A stretch of 64,000 nt of DNA from JAPPHA01 sp963664045 (GCA_963664045.2 CAXXGT010000017.1:310001-374000), one strand, 5' to 3'. Shown: positions 51,233-60,593, numbered from the stretch's first letter. Program-made: numbers and translations. Notes: generated by a model not told the origin, from the letters alone.

Positions 51233-52306
51233 ATGACCCAGGCGGACTTTCGGCCAATTGCGAATAAGCAGGACGTTCCGAACGAAATCTGGCAGGCAGG
51301 CGTTCTCCAGGATGTGTCCCGTTCGTTCGCGTTGACAATTCCGATGCTCCCGCCGCAATTGCAGACCGTCGTGGGGACTGCGTATCTCCTTTGCCGAATT
51401 GCCGACACGATCGAGGACGACCCGGAGTTGCCGGAAACCAGCAAGAGCGAATTCCTCGAGAGGTTCTCGGACGTCGTCGAAGGAGAGGCATCGTCGAAAG
51501 GCTTCTCGAACCTCGTCGTTCCCATGCTGTCGAACTCCGCCCCCGAAGCCGAAAGGACCCTCGTTGCCAACACGCAAAGGGTCATGTCGATCAATTCGAC
51601 CTTTTCGGCCGCGCAAAGGGCTATCCTTGCCCGCTGCGTTCGCGTCATGTCGGCCGGCATGGCGGAGTTTCGCCAGGTCACCGGGCTGTCCGGACTTGAA
51701 GACGTGCGGCACATGCAACGTTACTGTTACGTTGTCGCCGGTTGCGTTGGGGAAATGCTGACCGAACTGTTTTGCGAATACTCCGGGACCATCGCACGTA
51801 ACCGAGACCGAATGATGCAGCATGCCATTGCGTTCGGGGAGGCTCTCCAGATGACGAACATTCTTCAGGATGTCTGGGAAGACCGCCAGCGCGGAGAGTG
51901 CTGGTTGCCGAGAGACGTCTTCGACAAGGCCGGGCTGGAACTGCGCTCCCTGAATCCTGACATGCAACCGGATCCGCCGTTCGGGAACGCGATAACCGAA
52001 TTGGTTTCACATGCTGGCGATCGCCTCGAAAAATCGCTGGAGTACAGCCTGATGATCCCGTCGAGCGAAACCGGGATCCGGAAATTCTGTCTGACGTCGC
52101 TGGTGATGTCGGTTCTGACTCTGCGGCGGATACTCTCACAGAAGGGGTATACGAGCAGGACGGAAGTGAAAATCTCGCGACCGAAGGTGGCGGCGCTCGT
52201 GTTCTTTCTCAATCGCTCCGCCGGCCACGACCGGATGCTCAGGTCAGTGTTCTCGTTGCTTGTGAAACGACTGCGTGCGCGGGAACTGGCACCGTTGTCC
52301 GCCTGA
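51233..52306 (+). CDS. Squalene/phytoene synthase family protein
   Basis: A prenyltransferase joining two C15 or C20 diphosphates head to head, 357 residues. The two Asp-rich motifs are LCRIADTIEDD and NILQDVWEDRQRGECWLP. VSRSFALTIPMLP precedes the first, and YCYVVAGCVGEMLTELF is the mid-domain signature. RIADTIED and the overall layout fit the squalene synthase (farnesyl-diphosphate farnesyltransferase) branch better than HpnC/HpnD or CrtB. No hpn, crt or shc gene is nearby, so the pathway cannot be read from context. ATG 51233 is used; a GTG at 51212 is also in frame. Confidence 0.88.
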   Translation: MTQADFRPIANKQDVPNEIWQAGVLQDVSRSFALTIPMLPPQLQTVVGTAYLLCRIADTIEDDPELPETSKSEFLERFSDVVEGEASSKGFSNLVVPMLSNSAPEAERTLVANTQRVMSINSTFSAAQRAILARCVRVMSAGMAEFRQVTGLSGLEDVRHMQRYCYVVAGCVGEMLTELFCEYSGTIARNRDRMMQHAIAFGEALQMTNILQDVWEDRQRGECWLPRDVFDKAGLELRSLNPDMQPDPPFGNAITELVSHAGDRLEKSLEYSLMIPSSETGIRKFCLTSLVMSVLTLRRILSQKGYTSRTEVKISRPKVAALVFFLNRSAGHDRMLRSVFSLLVKRLRARELAPLSA

Positions 52307-52529
52307 ATTGACCCGATGATCGGCCCAGCAGGGGTGTTTCGACATCTCACGACATGAGCTGCAAACGTCTGCCGGCGTCAGGGTTCGCCCGGCTTTGACT
52401 GGTGCTGGTGCAATTCGATGCAGGCAGGTTCGTTCGGGCATTCGGGATCACCGAATCCGGCCGCACCCAGGCTGGCCGGGCAAGCGGCCATGCGTTGCTT
52501 GACGGGAGGAAAGGTCCTGCGTGAAGCTG

Positions 52530-52859
52530 TCAGTTCTTGTGGAGATCGAAAGAGTAGTCGCCGTTCTTGCCCATGGGGCCAAAAAACCTCTGGACTTCAG
52601 GATGATCGACGGGATCGCCGCTCTTGTCTTTCACCAGGTTCTGCTCGGAGACGTAGGCGATGTAGTACGACGTGTCGTTCTCCGCGAGCAGATGGTAGAA
52701 CGGCTGTTCCTTCTTTGGACGGATTTCCTCGGGGATCGCCTCCAGCCACTCATCCGTACTCGAAAACGTCGGGTCAACATCGAAGATGACACCCCGAAAG
52801 GGAAACTTCCGGTGCCGCACCACCTGTCCAATCGTAAACTTGGCGCTCGCCGTTTCCAT
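52530..52859 (-). CDS. hspQ: Heat shock protein HspQ
   Basis: A 109-residue HspQ/YccV-type protein, in E. coli an adaptor that affects Lon specificity and DnaA stability. Motifs: AKFTIGQVVRHRKFPFRGVIFDVDP, EWLEAIPEEIRPKKEQPFYHLLAEN, YIAYVSEQNL and HPEVQRFF. The full length is present. It is divergent from the AEC transporter gene, and the roughly 100-bp intergenic region serves both. No heat-shock sigma promoter was identified. Confidence 0.94.
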   Translation of the reverse strand: METASAKFTIGQVVRHRKFPFRGVIFDVDPTFSSTDEWLEAIPEEIRPKKEQPFYHLLAENDTSYYIAYVSEQNLVKDKSGDPVDHPEVQRFFGPMGKNGDYSFDLHKN

Positions 52860-52960
52860 TCCTCGATCCGCCCTTTTGCCTCGGTCGCCAGCCCGGGCCT
52901 GTTACTATATGTGGACACATCTTGCCGGGGATGCAAGGGCAGAAGAAAAAGTGTCGGCCG

Positions 52961-53848
52961 ATGAACGTCATTGCAACAGTCCTGCAGATCGTGACACCGG
53001 TTTTCGTGCTGGCGGGAATTGGCTACATCTGGGTGCGCGCCGGGTTCGAATTCCGGGTCGAGTTTGTCACCCGGCTGGCCATGACGCTGGCCATTCCCTG
53101 CCTGATTTTCGAATCCCTGGTCAGGACGGAAATCCGCACAGAGGATCTGGCTGCGACGATGTGGGCCTGTTGCGTCGGCTACGGGCTGTTGACCGTCGCC
53201 TTTTTTGCCCTGGTCAGGCTGGCGGGGCTGGACATCCGGACTTACCTGTCGCCGCTCACTTTCGGCAACACCGGTAATCTCGGACTGCCGCTCGCCTATT
53301 TCGCCTTTGGTCAGGAAGGGTTGGACTACGCCATCATCTCCTTTGCCTTCATGACGGTCTATTCGTTTACCTTTGGAGTCTGGATCGTTGCCGGTGGCGG
53401 CTCCGTTCTGAAACTGTTTTACGAACCCATGGTTCCGGCGGCCCTGCTGGGCGCGGCCTTCGTCATCCTGGATTGGGATGCTCCCCAACTGGTTCTCAAT
53501 ACGCTCGAACTGATCGGCCAGATGGCCATTCCTCTCATGCTCATCACGCTTGGCGTCGCATTGGCGCGGCTGAAGATGTCGAGGCTGCGGTTGACGCTGT
53601 CGTTGTCGGTGGTCCGGGTCATCATCTGCGTTGCGGTTGCGGTGCTGGCCGGAAGTCTGTTCGGCCTGACCCGCGTGCCCCTTGCGGTACTCGTTCTGCA
53701 ACTATCGACGCCGGTTGCCGTATCGGCCTATTTGGTGGCCGAAAAGTACGGGGCGAACGCGGACGAGGTCGCCGGGTTCATCATCGTCTCGACCTTGTTG
53801 TCGGTCGTCACGATACCGTTGACACTGGCGTTCCTTGTCGTCCTGTGA
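52961..53848 (+). CDS. AEC family transporter
   Basis: An auxin efflux carrier-type membrane protein, 295 residues with about ten helices in two halves. The N-terminal half has IVTPVFVLAGIGYIWVRAGF, LAMTLAIPCLIFESLV and LTFGNTGNLGLPLAYFAFG, the last with the conserved crossover Asn-Thr-Gly. The C-terminal half has LELIGQMAIPLMLITLGVALARL and LQLSTPVAVSAYLVAEKYG. Bacterial members export or import dicarboxylates and other small anions. ATG 52961 is chosen over an upstream ATG at 52922 because the first helix follows directly. Confidence 0.92.
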   Translation: MNVIATVLQIVTPVFVLAGIGYIWVRAGFEFRVEFVTRLAMTLAIPCLIFESLVRTEIRTEDLAATMWACCVGYGLLTVAFFALVRLAGLDIRTYLSPLTFGNTGNLGLPLAYFAFGQEGLDYAIISFAFMTVYSFTFGVWIVAGGGSVLKLFYEPMVPAALLGAAFVILDWDAPQLVLNTLELIGQMAIPLMLITLGVALARLKMSRLRLTLSLSVVRVIICVAVAVLAGSLFGLTRVPLAVLVLQLSTPVAVSAYLVAEKYGANADEVAGFIIVSTLLSVVTIPLTLAFLVVL

Positions 53849-54118
53849 TCAGTGTCTGCGGTGCGAGAACAGCAACAATTCCGGTGATCATCCCCGGGTT
53901 GACGGGCAGTCCCGAGACCTTGAGCCTGGGAACAGGTCAAGATGACGGTGTGTTCACGAAACGCAGGGACGATTGTTGCGGCCAGACGTGTTATTGATTG
54001 ACGCCTCGCCGGAATGGCGCGAAAAGACATGCATTCGTCGCCGGAGTTCGCGCCCGAACCTGTGCCGCTTGGGAATTCGGGCGCCGTTCGGAGTCAAACT
54101 GTCCTTGGGAAGCAAGCC

Positions 54119-54787
54119 GTGAGCAGAGTCGATACCAGGAACCGGAAATGTGAGGCTGCCACTGGTTGCGCGCATTTCATCGGGCGACTGAAAGAGCGCG
54201 TCCGTGGTGATTTCGTGCCTCTTGTCGCCGGACTCGTCGTCCTTCTCTTCCTCGGCGCCTGCTCGTCGGGTCCCGGACCCCGGGAATACGACAATGCCTG
54301 CGATATTCAGCACGACAATCCGTCCTGGGTCAACGACCTTGCAAGCACGGAACGGAAATGGGGGGTACCTCCGAACGTCATACTGGCGACCATGCACCAG
54401 GAATCCAGGTTCGACGCTGACGCCAGGACACCGCGCCGGTACGTGATGTTCGGAATGGTACCCTGGGGCCGACAGTCATCGGCTTACGGATATGCCCAGG
54501 TCCTCGACGGCACGTGGGACTGGTATCGATCGGAAACCGGAAGTTGGTTTGCAAGGAGAGACAACTTCGGGCACGCGGTGGATTTCATGGGATGGTACAT
54601 GGACAAGACCACCCAAAAGGCCGGGGTTTCGAAATCCGACGCCTATAACCAGTACCTGGCGTACCACCAGGGCCACCAGGGCTACCTGGAGGGGCGCTAT
54701 CGAAACATCGAATGGCTGAAGGATGTGGCCAGGTCGGTCGATGCGCGTTCAAGGCGTTACGAGCGGCAACTGCTCCAGTGTGCGTGA
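54119..54787 (+). CDS. Lytic transglycosylase-like lipoprotein
   Basis: A 222-residue lipoprotein with an SLT-type fold. A hydrophobic segment ends in the lipobox LFLGAC|SSG. The mature part has WVNDLASTERKWGVPPNVILATMHQESRFDADART, where the Glu of HQESRF is the predicted catalytic acid, and SSAYGYAQVLDGTWDWYRSETG is the SLT core. DFMGWYMDKTT and YNQYLAYHQGHQGYLEGRY complete it. The frame extends to ATG 54014, but GTG 54119 after GGGAAG gives a more credible N-terminus. It probably cuts peptidoglycan at the outer membrane. Confidence 0.85.
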   Translation: MSRVDTRNRKCEAATGCAHFIGRLKERVRGDFVPLVAGLVVLLFLGACSSGPGPREYDNACDIQHDNPSWVNDLASTERKWGVPPNVILATMHQESRFDADARTPRRYVMFGMVPWGRQSSAYGYAQVLDGTWDWYRSETGSWFARRDNFGHAVDFMGWYMDKTTQKAGVSKSDAYNQYLAYHQGHQGYLEGRYRNIEWLKDVARSVDARSRRYERQLLQCA

Positions 54788-55228
54788 ACGAGGATCGTGA
54801 TCCGAGACCGGTGGTCCTTGATGCTCTCATGGACATTGCCCCGAACCGGCATTGACACGAAACTCGTCGGGATGAGCACGGGAGGCCACGCGTCTGGCGT
54901 CTCGACCGTTTCCGCTACAGCGCTCCCGCACACGCAATTCCCGGCGAGAGGTTGGTACGGCCGGCTGATCCGGTCGTCCCGGGCGAGGCGGGATGACCTT
55001 GCCCCTGGCTTTTCGGCGACGTGGTCGGGGAAGGCGTGCACGGACTCGTGTCATGCTGCGTCAACGCCGAATGGCAGGAAGCCTGGCGCGACAAATCCAA
55101 TCGAGAGATTTGCGGGATAGTGGGTCACCCTTGGAGACCGGAATGAAAGCACGGCACTGTCACGGTCGTTCGGGAGAACCCCGGTCTTCCCGGGCCGGGA
55201 CCCGTTGTTCAGGCTTGAGGAACAGTTG
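54788..55228. other. No gene seen (440 bp)
   Basis: Overlapping short frames on both strands without family resemblance. It precedes the TPP enzyme and should contain its promoter. Confidence 0.5.
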
Positions 55229-56899
55229 ATGAGCAAGACCGTTGCGAGCCTGGCGGTCGATTCGCTCGTCGCGAACGGTGTCGATGCCCTGTACTGTGTT
55301 CCGGGTGTGCAGAATGACGTCTTTTTCGACGCGTTGTTCCATCGAATGGAAGCCGTCAGGGCAGTCCAGGCCCGGCATGAACAGGGCGCCGCGTACATGG
55401 CGCTCGGCGCGGCCCTCGCGACCGGGAAACCCCAGGCGTTCTGCGTTGTCCCCGGGCCGGGGTTTCTGAACAGTACTGCGGCGCTGTGCACGGCACATGC
55501 GCTCAATGCTCCCGTATTCGGCATCGTGGGCGACAATTCCACGGCGTTCGCTGGAAAACACCTCGGGCAGCTCCACGAGATCAGCGGGCAACTCGAAATC
55601 GCCGGGTATCTCGCGAAGCATGCGGTGCGGATTGATGACCCCGAGCTGGCGCCGTCGCGCCTGGCATCTGCATGGAGCGCGGTCCTTTCGAATCGGCCCG
55701 GGCCGGTCATTGCCGAAGTTCCCGTCGATCTCTGGTTGAAGGCAACGAACTACGAGCCGGAAGACCTGGAGGGGAAGAGGCTGGCGCCACCCGCGGTCGG
55801 TCGGCGGGAACTGGAGAGAATTTCAGAAACGATTTCGGCCGCAAGGAGGCCGCTCATCATCGTGGGCGGGGGCGCACAGGACTTCAGCGACGAGATCAGG
55901 ACTCTGGCCACGCGTGTCGGTGCAGGGGTTTCCGCATTTCGAAACGGCCATGGCGTGCTGCCCACAGGGGACTCCTTGTGTCTGGAAAACCCCGCGGCGC
56001 ACGCCGTCTGGCCCGAGTGCGACCTTGTCATCGGACTTGGAACCCGGCTCGTCCAGCAGAAGAACCTGTGGGGTCTCGACGACGGAATCCGCGTGATTCA
56101 CATCGACATCGATGTCGATGCACTGGCGGGGAACCGCGAGTCAGACCTTGCCGTGCATGCGGACCTCGCGGATGCCCTGCCGCGCCTCCTTGCGATCCTG
56201 CCCCTGCAGGACCAGCGGGATGACTGGCGGGCCCGGGTGGCCGTGGCCAGGGACACGGTCAGCGCGGCCATCGGCGCCGAGTTGAAACCGCAGTTGGGCT
56301 GGCTCGCGGCCATTCGCAAGGCAATGCCGGAAAATGCGATTTTCGTCGATGAACTCACGCAGCTCGGCTACGTGGCGAGGTTCGCGTTCCCGAAGCATTG
56401 CCCACGGAGTTTTCTGAGCACGGGTTACCAGGGAACGTTGGGGTGGGGCATTGCCGCGGCCATCGGAGCCGCTGATGCCAGGCGAGACTCAGCGGTTGTA
56501 TCGGTTACCGGCGACGGGGGAGCATTATTCACCATTGGAGAACTCGCAACGGCCGTGCATCACGACATTCCGATCAACATCATTGTCATGAACGACAATG
56601 CCTACGGAAACGTCCGGACAATTCAGCGTGAAAACTACGGCGGGAGACTCATCGCGTCCGACCTGACCAGCCCGAATTTCGTCGACCTCGCCCGGAGTTT
56701 CGGGTTTTCGGCTTCGCGTGCCGACTCTCCCGATGAACTCGAACACCACCTTGCTTCCGCAATCGAGCGAGGGGGCAGGAACCTGATCGAGGTTCTCGTC
56801 GGAGAGTTTCCCTCACCCTGGAAACGCGTGATGCTGGGTCATGCTCGTGGCGAAGAGGATCATGAATGGCCATGGCCCACGCCGCCTCCGGATCGATGA
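55229..56899 (+). CDS. Acetolactate synthase-like TPP enzyme
   Basis: A 556-residue thiamine-diphosphate enzyme of the acetohydroxyacid synthase group. The N-terminal Pyr domain has VDALYCVPGVQNDVFFDAL and the cofactor-activating Glu in ARHEQGAAYMA. The central domain follows near residue 190. The C-terminal PP domain has VTGDGGALFTIGELATAVHHDIPINIIVMNDNAYGN, where GDG to NDN binds Mg-TPP. TGYQGTLGWGIAAAIGAA is a normal family motif. GAGGA precedes ATG 55229. It lacks a regulatory subunit neighbour and its divergence from IlvB suggests a catabolic relative (benzoylformate decarboxylase- or oxalyl-CoA decarboxylase-like). Substrate unknown. Confidence 0.9.
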   Translation: MSKTVASLAVDSLVANGVDALYCVPGVQNDVFFDALFHRMEAVRAVQARHEQGAAYMALGAALATGKPQAFCVVPGPGFLNSTAALCTAHALNAPVFGIVGDNSTAFAGKHLGQLHEISGQLEIAGYLAKHAVRIDDPELAPSRLASAWSAVLSNRPGPVIAEVPVDLWLKATNYEPEDLEGKRLAPPAVGRRELERISETISAARRPLIIVGGGAQDFSDEIRTLATRVGAGVSAFRNGHGVLPTGDSLCLENPAAHAVWPECDLVIGLGTRLVQQKNLWGLDDGIRVIHIDIDVDALAGNRESDLAVHADLADALPRLLAILPLQDQRDDWRARVAVARDTVSAAIGAELKPQLGWLAAIRKAMPENAIFVDELTQLGYVARFAFPKHCPRSFLSTGYQGTLGWGIAAAIGAADARRDSAVVSVTGDGGALFTIGELATAVHHDIPINIIVMNDNAYGNVRTIQRENYGGRLIASDLTSPNFVDLARSFGFSASRADSPDELEHHLASAIERGGRNLIEVLVGEFPSPWKRVMLGHARGEEDHEWPWPTPPPDR

Positions 56900-57642
56900 T
56901 GTCGAACCGGGTTTCGTGCACGCACCTGTCTCGTTTGCCTGAGCGAAGCCGGTATCTGGTCCATTGGGCAAACCCGGCCTGAATCGGGGCGGTGGCGGCA
57001 GATGCCAACCGAGCATCTGCCGTCTGAATTGTCCCGAAGCGGAACCCGCAAGGGCAACCGATTTTTCGGATACCGCCGTTTACCCGGTCATTTCTCGATG
57101 ACCGTGAGGAGGAGGAACGGTGACCGGCGACAAGGCCCGCGACACCGACGCCGTTCTCGGCCTGGCTATGCCTGGTTGGTCCTTGCCACGGCGCAGGGTG
57201 TCAGGACGGCACGGGAAAACGCAATGAACTGGGCTGGGGATTTGGCAAGGGGGCATGCGCTTTCATCGGCGCACAGCATGAGTCGAGTGGAAGCGCTCTC
57301 ACCCCATTCACGGTGATAAAGGCCTAAACGGACCGAAGCTGCACGAAACCGCGCTTCGCGCCTTCAAGTGCCGTCGGAATCTCGTTCATCTCGGTCGGAT
57401 TCTGTAGTCATAATGTCCAACCCCAAAAACGAATTCAGTTAAGCTGGACCTGTAAAGTAACATGGGAGCGTCCCATCAGGGCCTCGTATACTGCACGGAC
57501 GCGCTGCAGGAGCGGCACGAGAGGCTCTCTGAGGCTCCAGATCACCTCACAGCGCACCTTTCCCTGTTTTCCCCTTGATCAGGCTAATCGACCGAAATAT
57601 CTTACTTCTGTCTTACCTGAAAGCTGTCTGTCGGAAGTCACG
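56900..57642. other. Gap of 743 bp with one inverted repeat
   Basis: No credible gene. A short inverted repeat at 57462-57476 (ATGGGA, GCG, TCCCAT) lies 170 bp upstream of the VapB-like gene and may be a regulatory site or a weak terminator. Confidence 0.45.
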
Positions 57643-57918
57643 ATGTCCGAGTCCGGAAAACTCACAACCACCGTCTCCGCCAAGGGTCAGGTCGTCCTGC
57701 CGAAGATCATCCGTCAAGCCCGGCGCTGGGATGCAGGAACGCGCCTCGCCGTGGAAGACACCGGCAACGGAGTGTTGCTCAAGCCACTGCCCACATTCGC
57801 CGCAAGCCGCCCGGCGGACGTCTTCGGCTGCCTAACCCGCCCCGGCGCCCCTCGGACCCTCGCCGAAATGGAAGCGGGGATCATGGCGGAAGCCCGGCGG
57901 CGCCATGCGGGCCGTTGA
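57643..57918 (+). CDS. AbrB/MazE-type antitoxin (VapB-like)
   Basis: A 91-residue swapped-hairpin AbrB protein: KLTTTVSAKGQVVLPKIIRQARRWDAGTRLAVEDTG is the DNA-binding module. The C-terminal tail (PADVFGCLTRPGAPRTLAEMEAGIMAEARRRH) is the helix that would bind and block the toxin. It overlaps the PIN-domain gene by 14 bases, the usual VapBC arrangement. It should also repress its own operon. Confidence 0.93.
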   Translation: MSESGKLTTTVSAKGQVVLPKIIRQARRWDAGTRLAVEDTGNGVLLKPLPTFAASRPADVFGCLTRPGAPRTLAEMEAGIMAEARRRHAGR

Positions 57919-58291
57919 TACAAACATCATCGTCCGGTACCTGACCAACGATGATCCCGGGCAGGCCGCCAGAGCGAGAGCCGTTGTCGACGCTGGCAAC
58001 GTTTTCGTGGCCACGACCGTCCTGCTCGAAACCGAATGGGTTCTACGCAGTGTCTATGGCATTGCGCCCGAGGACGTTGCCGATGCCTTGCGCGCCTTCT
58101 CAGGACTGCCGGGCGTCTCGATTGAGAATCCGGCCCTGCTGGCCGGGGCCCTTTCCCGCGTGATGAAAGGCATGGACTTCGCCGATGCGTTGCACCTCGG
58201 CGCCGCGACGAACTGTGAAGCAATGGTGACCTGCGACCGCCGGTTCATCGAGACGGCAAGTGACGATTCCATCAAGGTGGCGGAACCCTGA
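57905..58291 (+). CDS. vapC: PIN-domain toxin (VapC-like)
   Basis: A 128-residue PIN ribonuclease. Acidic active-site residues are in RAVDTNIIVRYLTNDD (Asp5), LLETEWVL (Glu), MDFADALHLG (Asp) and TCDRRF (Asp). All four are intact, so the toxin should be active against tRNA or rRNA as in other VapC proteins. It is translationally coupled to its antitoxin by overlap. It lies about 100 bp from an inserted IS4-type element. Confidence 0.93.
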   Translation: MRAVDTNIIVRYLTNDDPGQAARARAVVDAGNVFVATTVLLETEWVLRSVYGIAPEDVADALRAFSGLPGVSIENPALLAGALSRVMKGMDFADALHLGAATNCEAMVTCDRRFIETASDDSIKVAEP

Positions 58292-58389
58292 CCATGCCCT
58301 GATCGGCGTGCATGGCGTCATGTTTGGCGATGCCGGCAAGCTCGACCAGGAGCCTGTCAGGGAAGCGGGCGACCAGCGAGAGGCCGCCG

Positions 58390-58399
58390 CCCCCCCATA
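58390..58399. repeat. Left flanking direct repeat of IS
   Basis: CCCCCCCATA here recurs exactly at 59763-59772 on the other side of the IS4-type element, so it is a probable target duplication. The C-run makes the exact border ambiguous by a few bases. Confidence 0.65.
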
Positions 58400-59762
58400 T
58401 GCGCTAACGTGTTTTCCGAACTATGTCCTGCCGGGAAAGTACTGTTCGAACTGCAGCTTTCTGGCCCGCGGCGCTTCGGCCAGTCCTTGGGACACCTCTT
58501 TCCATTCGGCGAGCATGTCGGCGAGGGGCAGGGCCGGCTCGATCGCCCGGACGATCTGGTTGTGAACCAAGGCGAACTCGCGCCAGGCGCTGGGACTACG
58601 GCAGTGTGGTGATGCCGTACCCCCAGGGGGAAACGGCGCGGGCCTGATGGATGAACTTTTCGGCGAGGAGCGCTGTCAGGAGCTTGCCGTAGAGCCAGGC
58701 TTCGGCGCTGTCGTCGTCGTGCTTCGGCAGGTGTCCCAGCCCGGCCAGGGACTTGAACCGCTTGAACACCAGTTCCACCTGCCATCGAAGACGGTACCAT
58801 TGCAGGACCGCGTCGGCATCGAAGCGATCGTCGGGAAAGGTCGAGAACAGGATCACGTACCTGGCGTACTCGAAGGTTTCCGGTTTCGGGGCCTTGCCGG
58901 ACTTGCCTGCCTCCCTTCGGATCCGGTCGTGCGCCTGCCGGATCGCCTCTTCGGACTTCCGGATCGCGCAGACCCGGCCCTCGACCGGGTCGGCGGCGGC
59001 GGTCGCCACGGTCCAGGACCCGACCATGCCGGGACGGTCCAGGGACGACAGCGCCGTCCCGAGGTCGAACGGCGAACCGTCCGGGGTGACGAAGCCAAGG
59101 CTGCCGGTGTTGACCCGGACCGTGACATGGCCGCCGCAGGCCGCGACATGGGCGATGCCCTGCGCCGTGGAGTAGCCACGGTCGGCAAGCACGAAGTCCC
59201 CGACCGAAACCGGGAACTGCCGGAACGTCTCTCCGGTCCCCTTGCCCTTGGTGGGGGTGATCCGGAAATGGTCGCAGACCAGCGCCGGCAAGGCGACGCT
59301 GTAATGGATGCGCCACAAGGCGCCGGTCTTGCCGGGTTCCTTGACCGTCGTCGCGTCGAAGGCCCGCACCTGGAAGCCGGCCTCGCCCGAGACCGCGACG
59401 CCCAGTTCGCGGAACAGCGACAGGCACAGGGCCCGAAGCCACGCCTTCGACTTTCGCAGCCGCTTCATCAGCGCCACGTCCGAAAGGTCCGCAAGCCCGG
59501 CCTGCCGGGCCCGGACCGCGGTCTCCCGCAGCGAATGCCCGCAGCCAAGATGGATCAGCAAGACCCGAAGCAGCCTCTCCGGATCCTTGTCCTTGCGCAG
59601 CCCCTTCAGGGCTCCCGACGAAACCGCGAGCTCGTCCCATTCCCGGGGAAAGAAGCTCATGAGCAGTGTCCAGTCCTCGTCCATGGCTTGCCTCCGAAAT
59701 GCCGGCCCTTGGCAAATCGTAGCAGACTTCCCAAAAGATTGCAAACAAGTTAGCTCTTATGT
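58396..59762 (-). mobile_element. IS4-family element of about 1.36 kb
   Basis: Imperfect inverted ends: CATATGCGCTAACGTGTTT on the left against CATAAGAGCTAACTTGTTT read from the right. Flanks share the 10-bp direct repeat CCCCCCCATA. It contains a single transposase gene on the minus strand. The ends are placed from alignment and may be off by up to four bases. Confidence 0.78.
58596..59684 (-). CDS. IS4-family transposase (C-terminal frameshift)
   Basis: A 362-residue DDE transposase. Asp motifs are RAFDATTVKEPG and FVLADRGYST, and the Glu motif is YRLRWQVELVFKRFK (Y-2-R-3-E-6-K). The catalytic core is complete. The frame stops at 58596 after SPWGYGITTLP, while another frame continues with SAWREFALVHNQIVRAIEP and EWKEVSQGLAEAPRARKLQFEQYF to about 58426, as in full-length relatives. 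A one-base shift near 58600 has therefore removed the last 55-60 residues. Whether it still works is unclear. ATG 59684 (MDEDWTLLMSFFP) is the start. Confidence 0.85.
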   Translation of the reverse strand: MDEDWTLLMSFFPREWDELAVSSGALKGLRKDKDPERLLRVLLIHLGCGHSLRETAVRARQAGLADLSDVALMKRLRKSKAWLRALCLSLFRELGVAVSGEAGFQVRAFDATTVKEPGKTGALWRIHYSVALPALVCDHFRITPTKGKGTGETFRQFPVSVGDFVLADRGYSTAQGIAHVAACGGHVTVRVNTGSLGFVTPDGSPFDLGTALSSLDRPGMVGSWTVATAAADPVEGRVCAIRKSEEAIRQAHDRIRREAGKSGKAPKPETFEYARYVILFSTFPDDRFDADAVLQWYRLRWQVELVFKRFKSLAGLGHLPKHDDDSAEAWLYGKLLTALLAEKFIHQARAVSPWGYGITTLP

Positions 59763-59772
59763 CCCCCCCATA
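59763..59772. repeat. Right flanking direct repeat of IS
   Basis: Second copy of CCCCCCCATA, the probable target duplication of the IS4-type element. Confidence 0.65.
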
Positions 59773-60194
59773 CATGCTCCGATCCTCCGCACTGGCGAAC
59801 CGTCCCCCCGGAATTCTGTCGTATCACCAAACAGAACCGGGGTTCGCCCAGGCACTGGAACCGCGAACCATCCACGACCGCGCCCGCCGAACGGTGCCAG
59901 CGGCTCTTGAGTAAAATCCCTTTACGCAACTGTTTTTGCGCTGTTTTTCACCTCAGCGCCTTCGACGGACCTGACCAGCTGGGCCCCATCGGATAGTTTG
60001 TACGTAGAACCACGTTAAGGAGGAACGGATCGGGAACGGTTTCTACGGGCTGGTTTGCCGGATCACCCTGTATGGAGTTGATCTTCCTATCCCGACGTAC
60101 TCCGCGGCCCTGGTCACAGACGTTCCGTTGTCCTCGAGTTCCTGCAGCGCCGAAACGGTATCGGCATGAAGCGATTGTCAAGCGGCGTCCAAAA
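59773..60194. other. No gene seen (420 bp)
   Basis: Between the IS4-type element and the repeated leader sequence. Only short overlapping frames. Confidence 0.5.
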
Positions 60195-60331
60195 TTGACC
60201 CGTCTTGCGCCATCTTTCCTTCCCGGTAGCGTTTTCCTGGTAGTCCGCCCAGCGGGCGGATTTTTCGGGAGATGGTACGATGGAATGGAAGCCGGATTAC
60301 GGATTTCGGCGACTTGCTGACGAGGTGAGGT
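60195..60331 (+). repeat. 137-bp repeat, copy 1
   Basis: Begins TTGACCCGTCTTG and ends GAGGTGAGGT. It matches, in inverted orientation and with scattered changes, the sequence at 63862-63998. It comprises a leader with a hairpin plus the first 17 codons (MEWKPDYGFRRLADEVR) of the primase-like gene whose longer copy is at the right end of the window. After GAGGTGAGGT the two copies diverge, and here an IS110 fragment follows. Confidence 0.8.
60244..60265 (+). terminator. Hairpin with T-run in the repeated leader
   Basis: TCCGCCC, AGC loop, GGGCGGA, then TTTTT. This is a classical intrinsic-terminator form sitting directly upstream of the start codon at 60280, so it could act as an attenuator. 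The copy near 63935 keeps the GC-rich hairpin with a TTTT tract. Confidence 0.65.
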
Positions 60332-60593
60332 GCAGGCCTCTTGCCCTGAGTGCCCGGACCATCTTCCGCGCATCGATCCGGTCAGTCTTTATCTTCTTCT
60401 TCTTCCGACGCACAACTTCCAGACTCGCAGGATCGCAGATAATCGCCTCGAGGTCTTCGCCCTCAAGACGCCGCGCCAGCCAGAATCCCGCGTAACCGGC
60501 CTCATAGGTCAGCAATACACGCACCGGGACAGAGACCACCGCGCACCGTGCGCGGCCGATCTTCTCCAGAAGCCCTTCCACATCCTGCGGCAA
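60332..60593 (-). pseudogene. IS110-family transposase N-terminal fragment
   Basis: The frame reads RVLLTYEAGYAGFWLARRL, EAIICDPASLEV and KIKTDRIDARKMVRAL, typical of the DEDD domain of IS110 transposases (KTDRIDA carries catalytic aspartates). It is cut off at about 60332, where the 137-bp repeat begins. The remaining 300 or so residues are missing. It is not the same IS110 member as the fragment at 48850. Confidence 0.7.
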
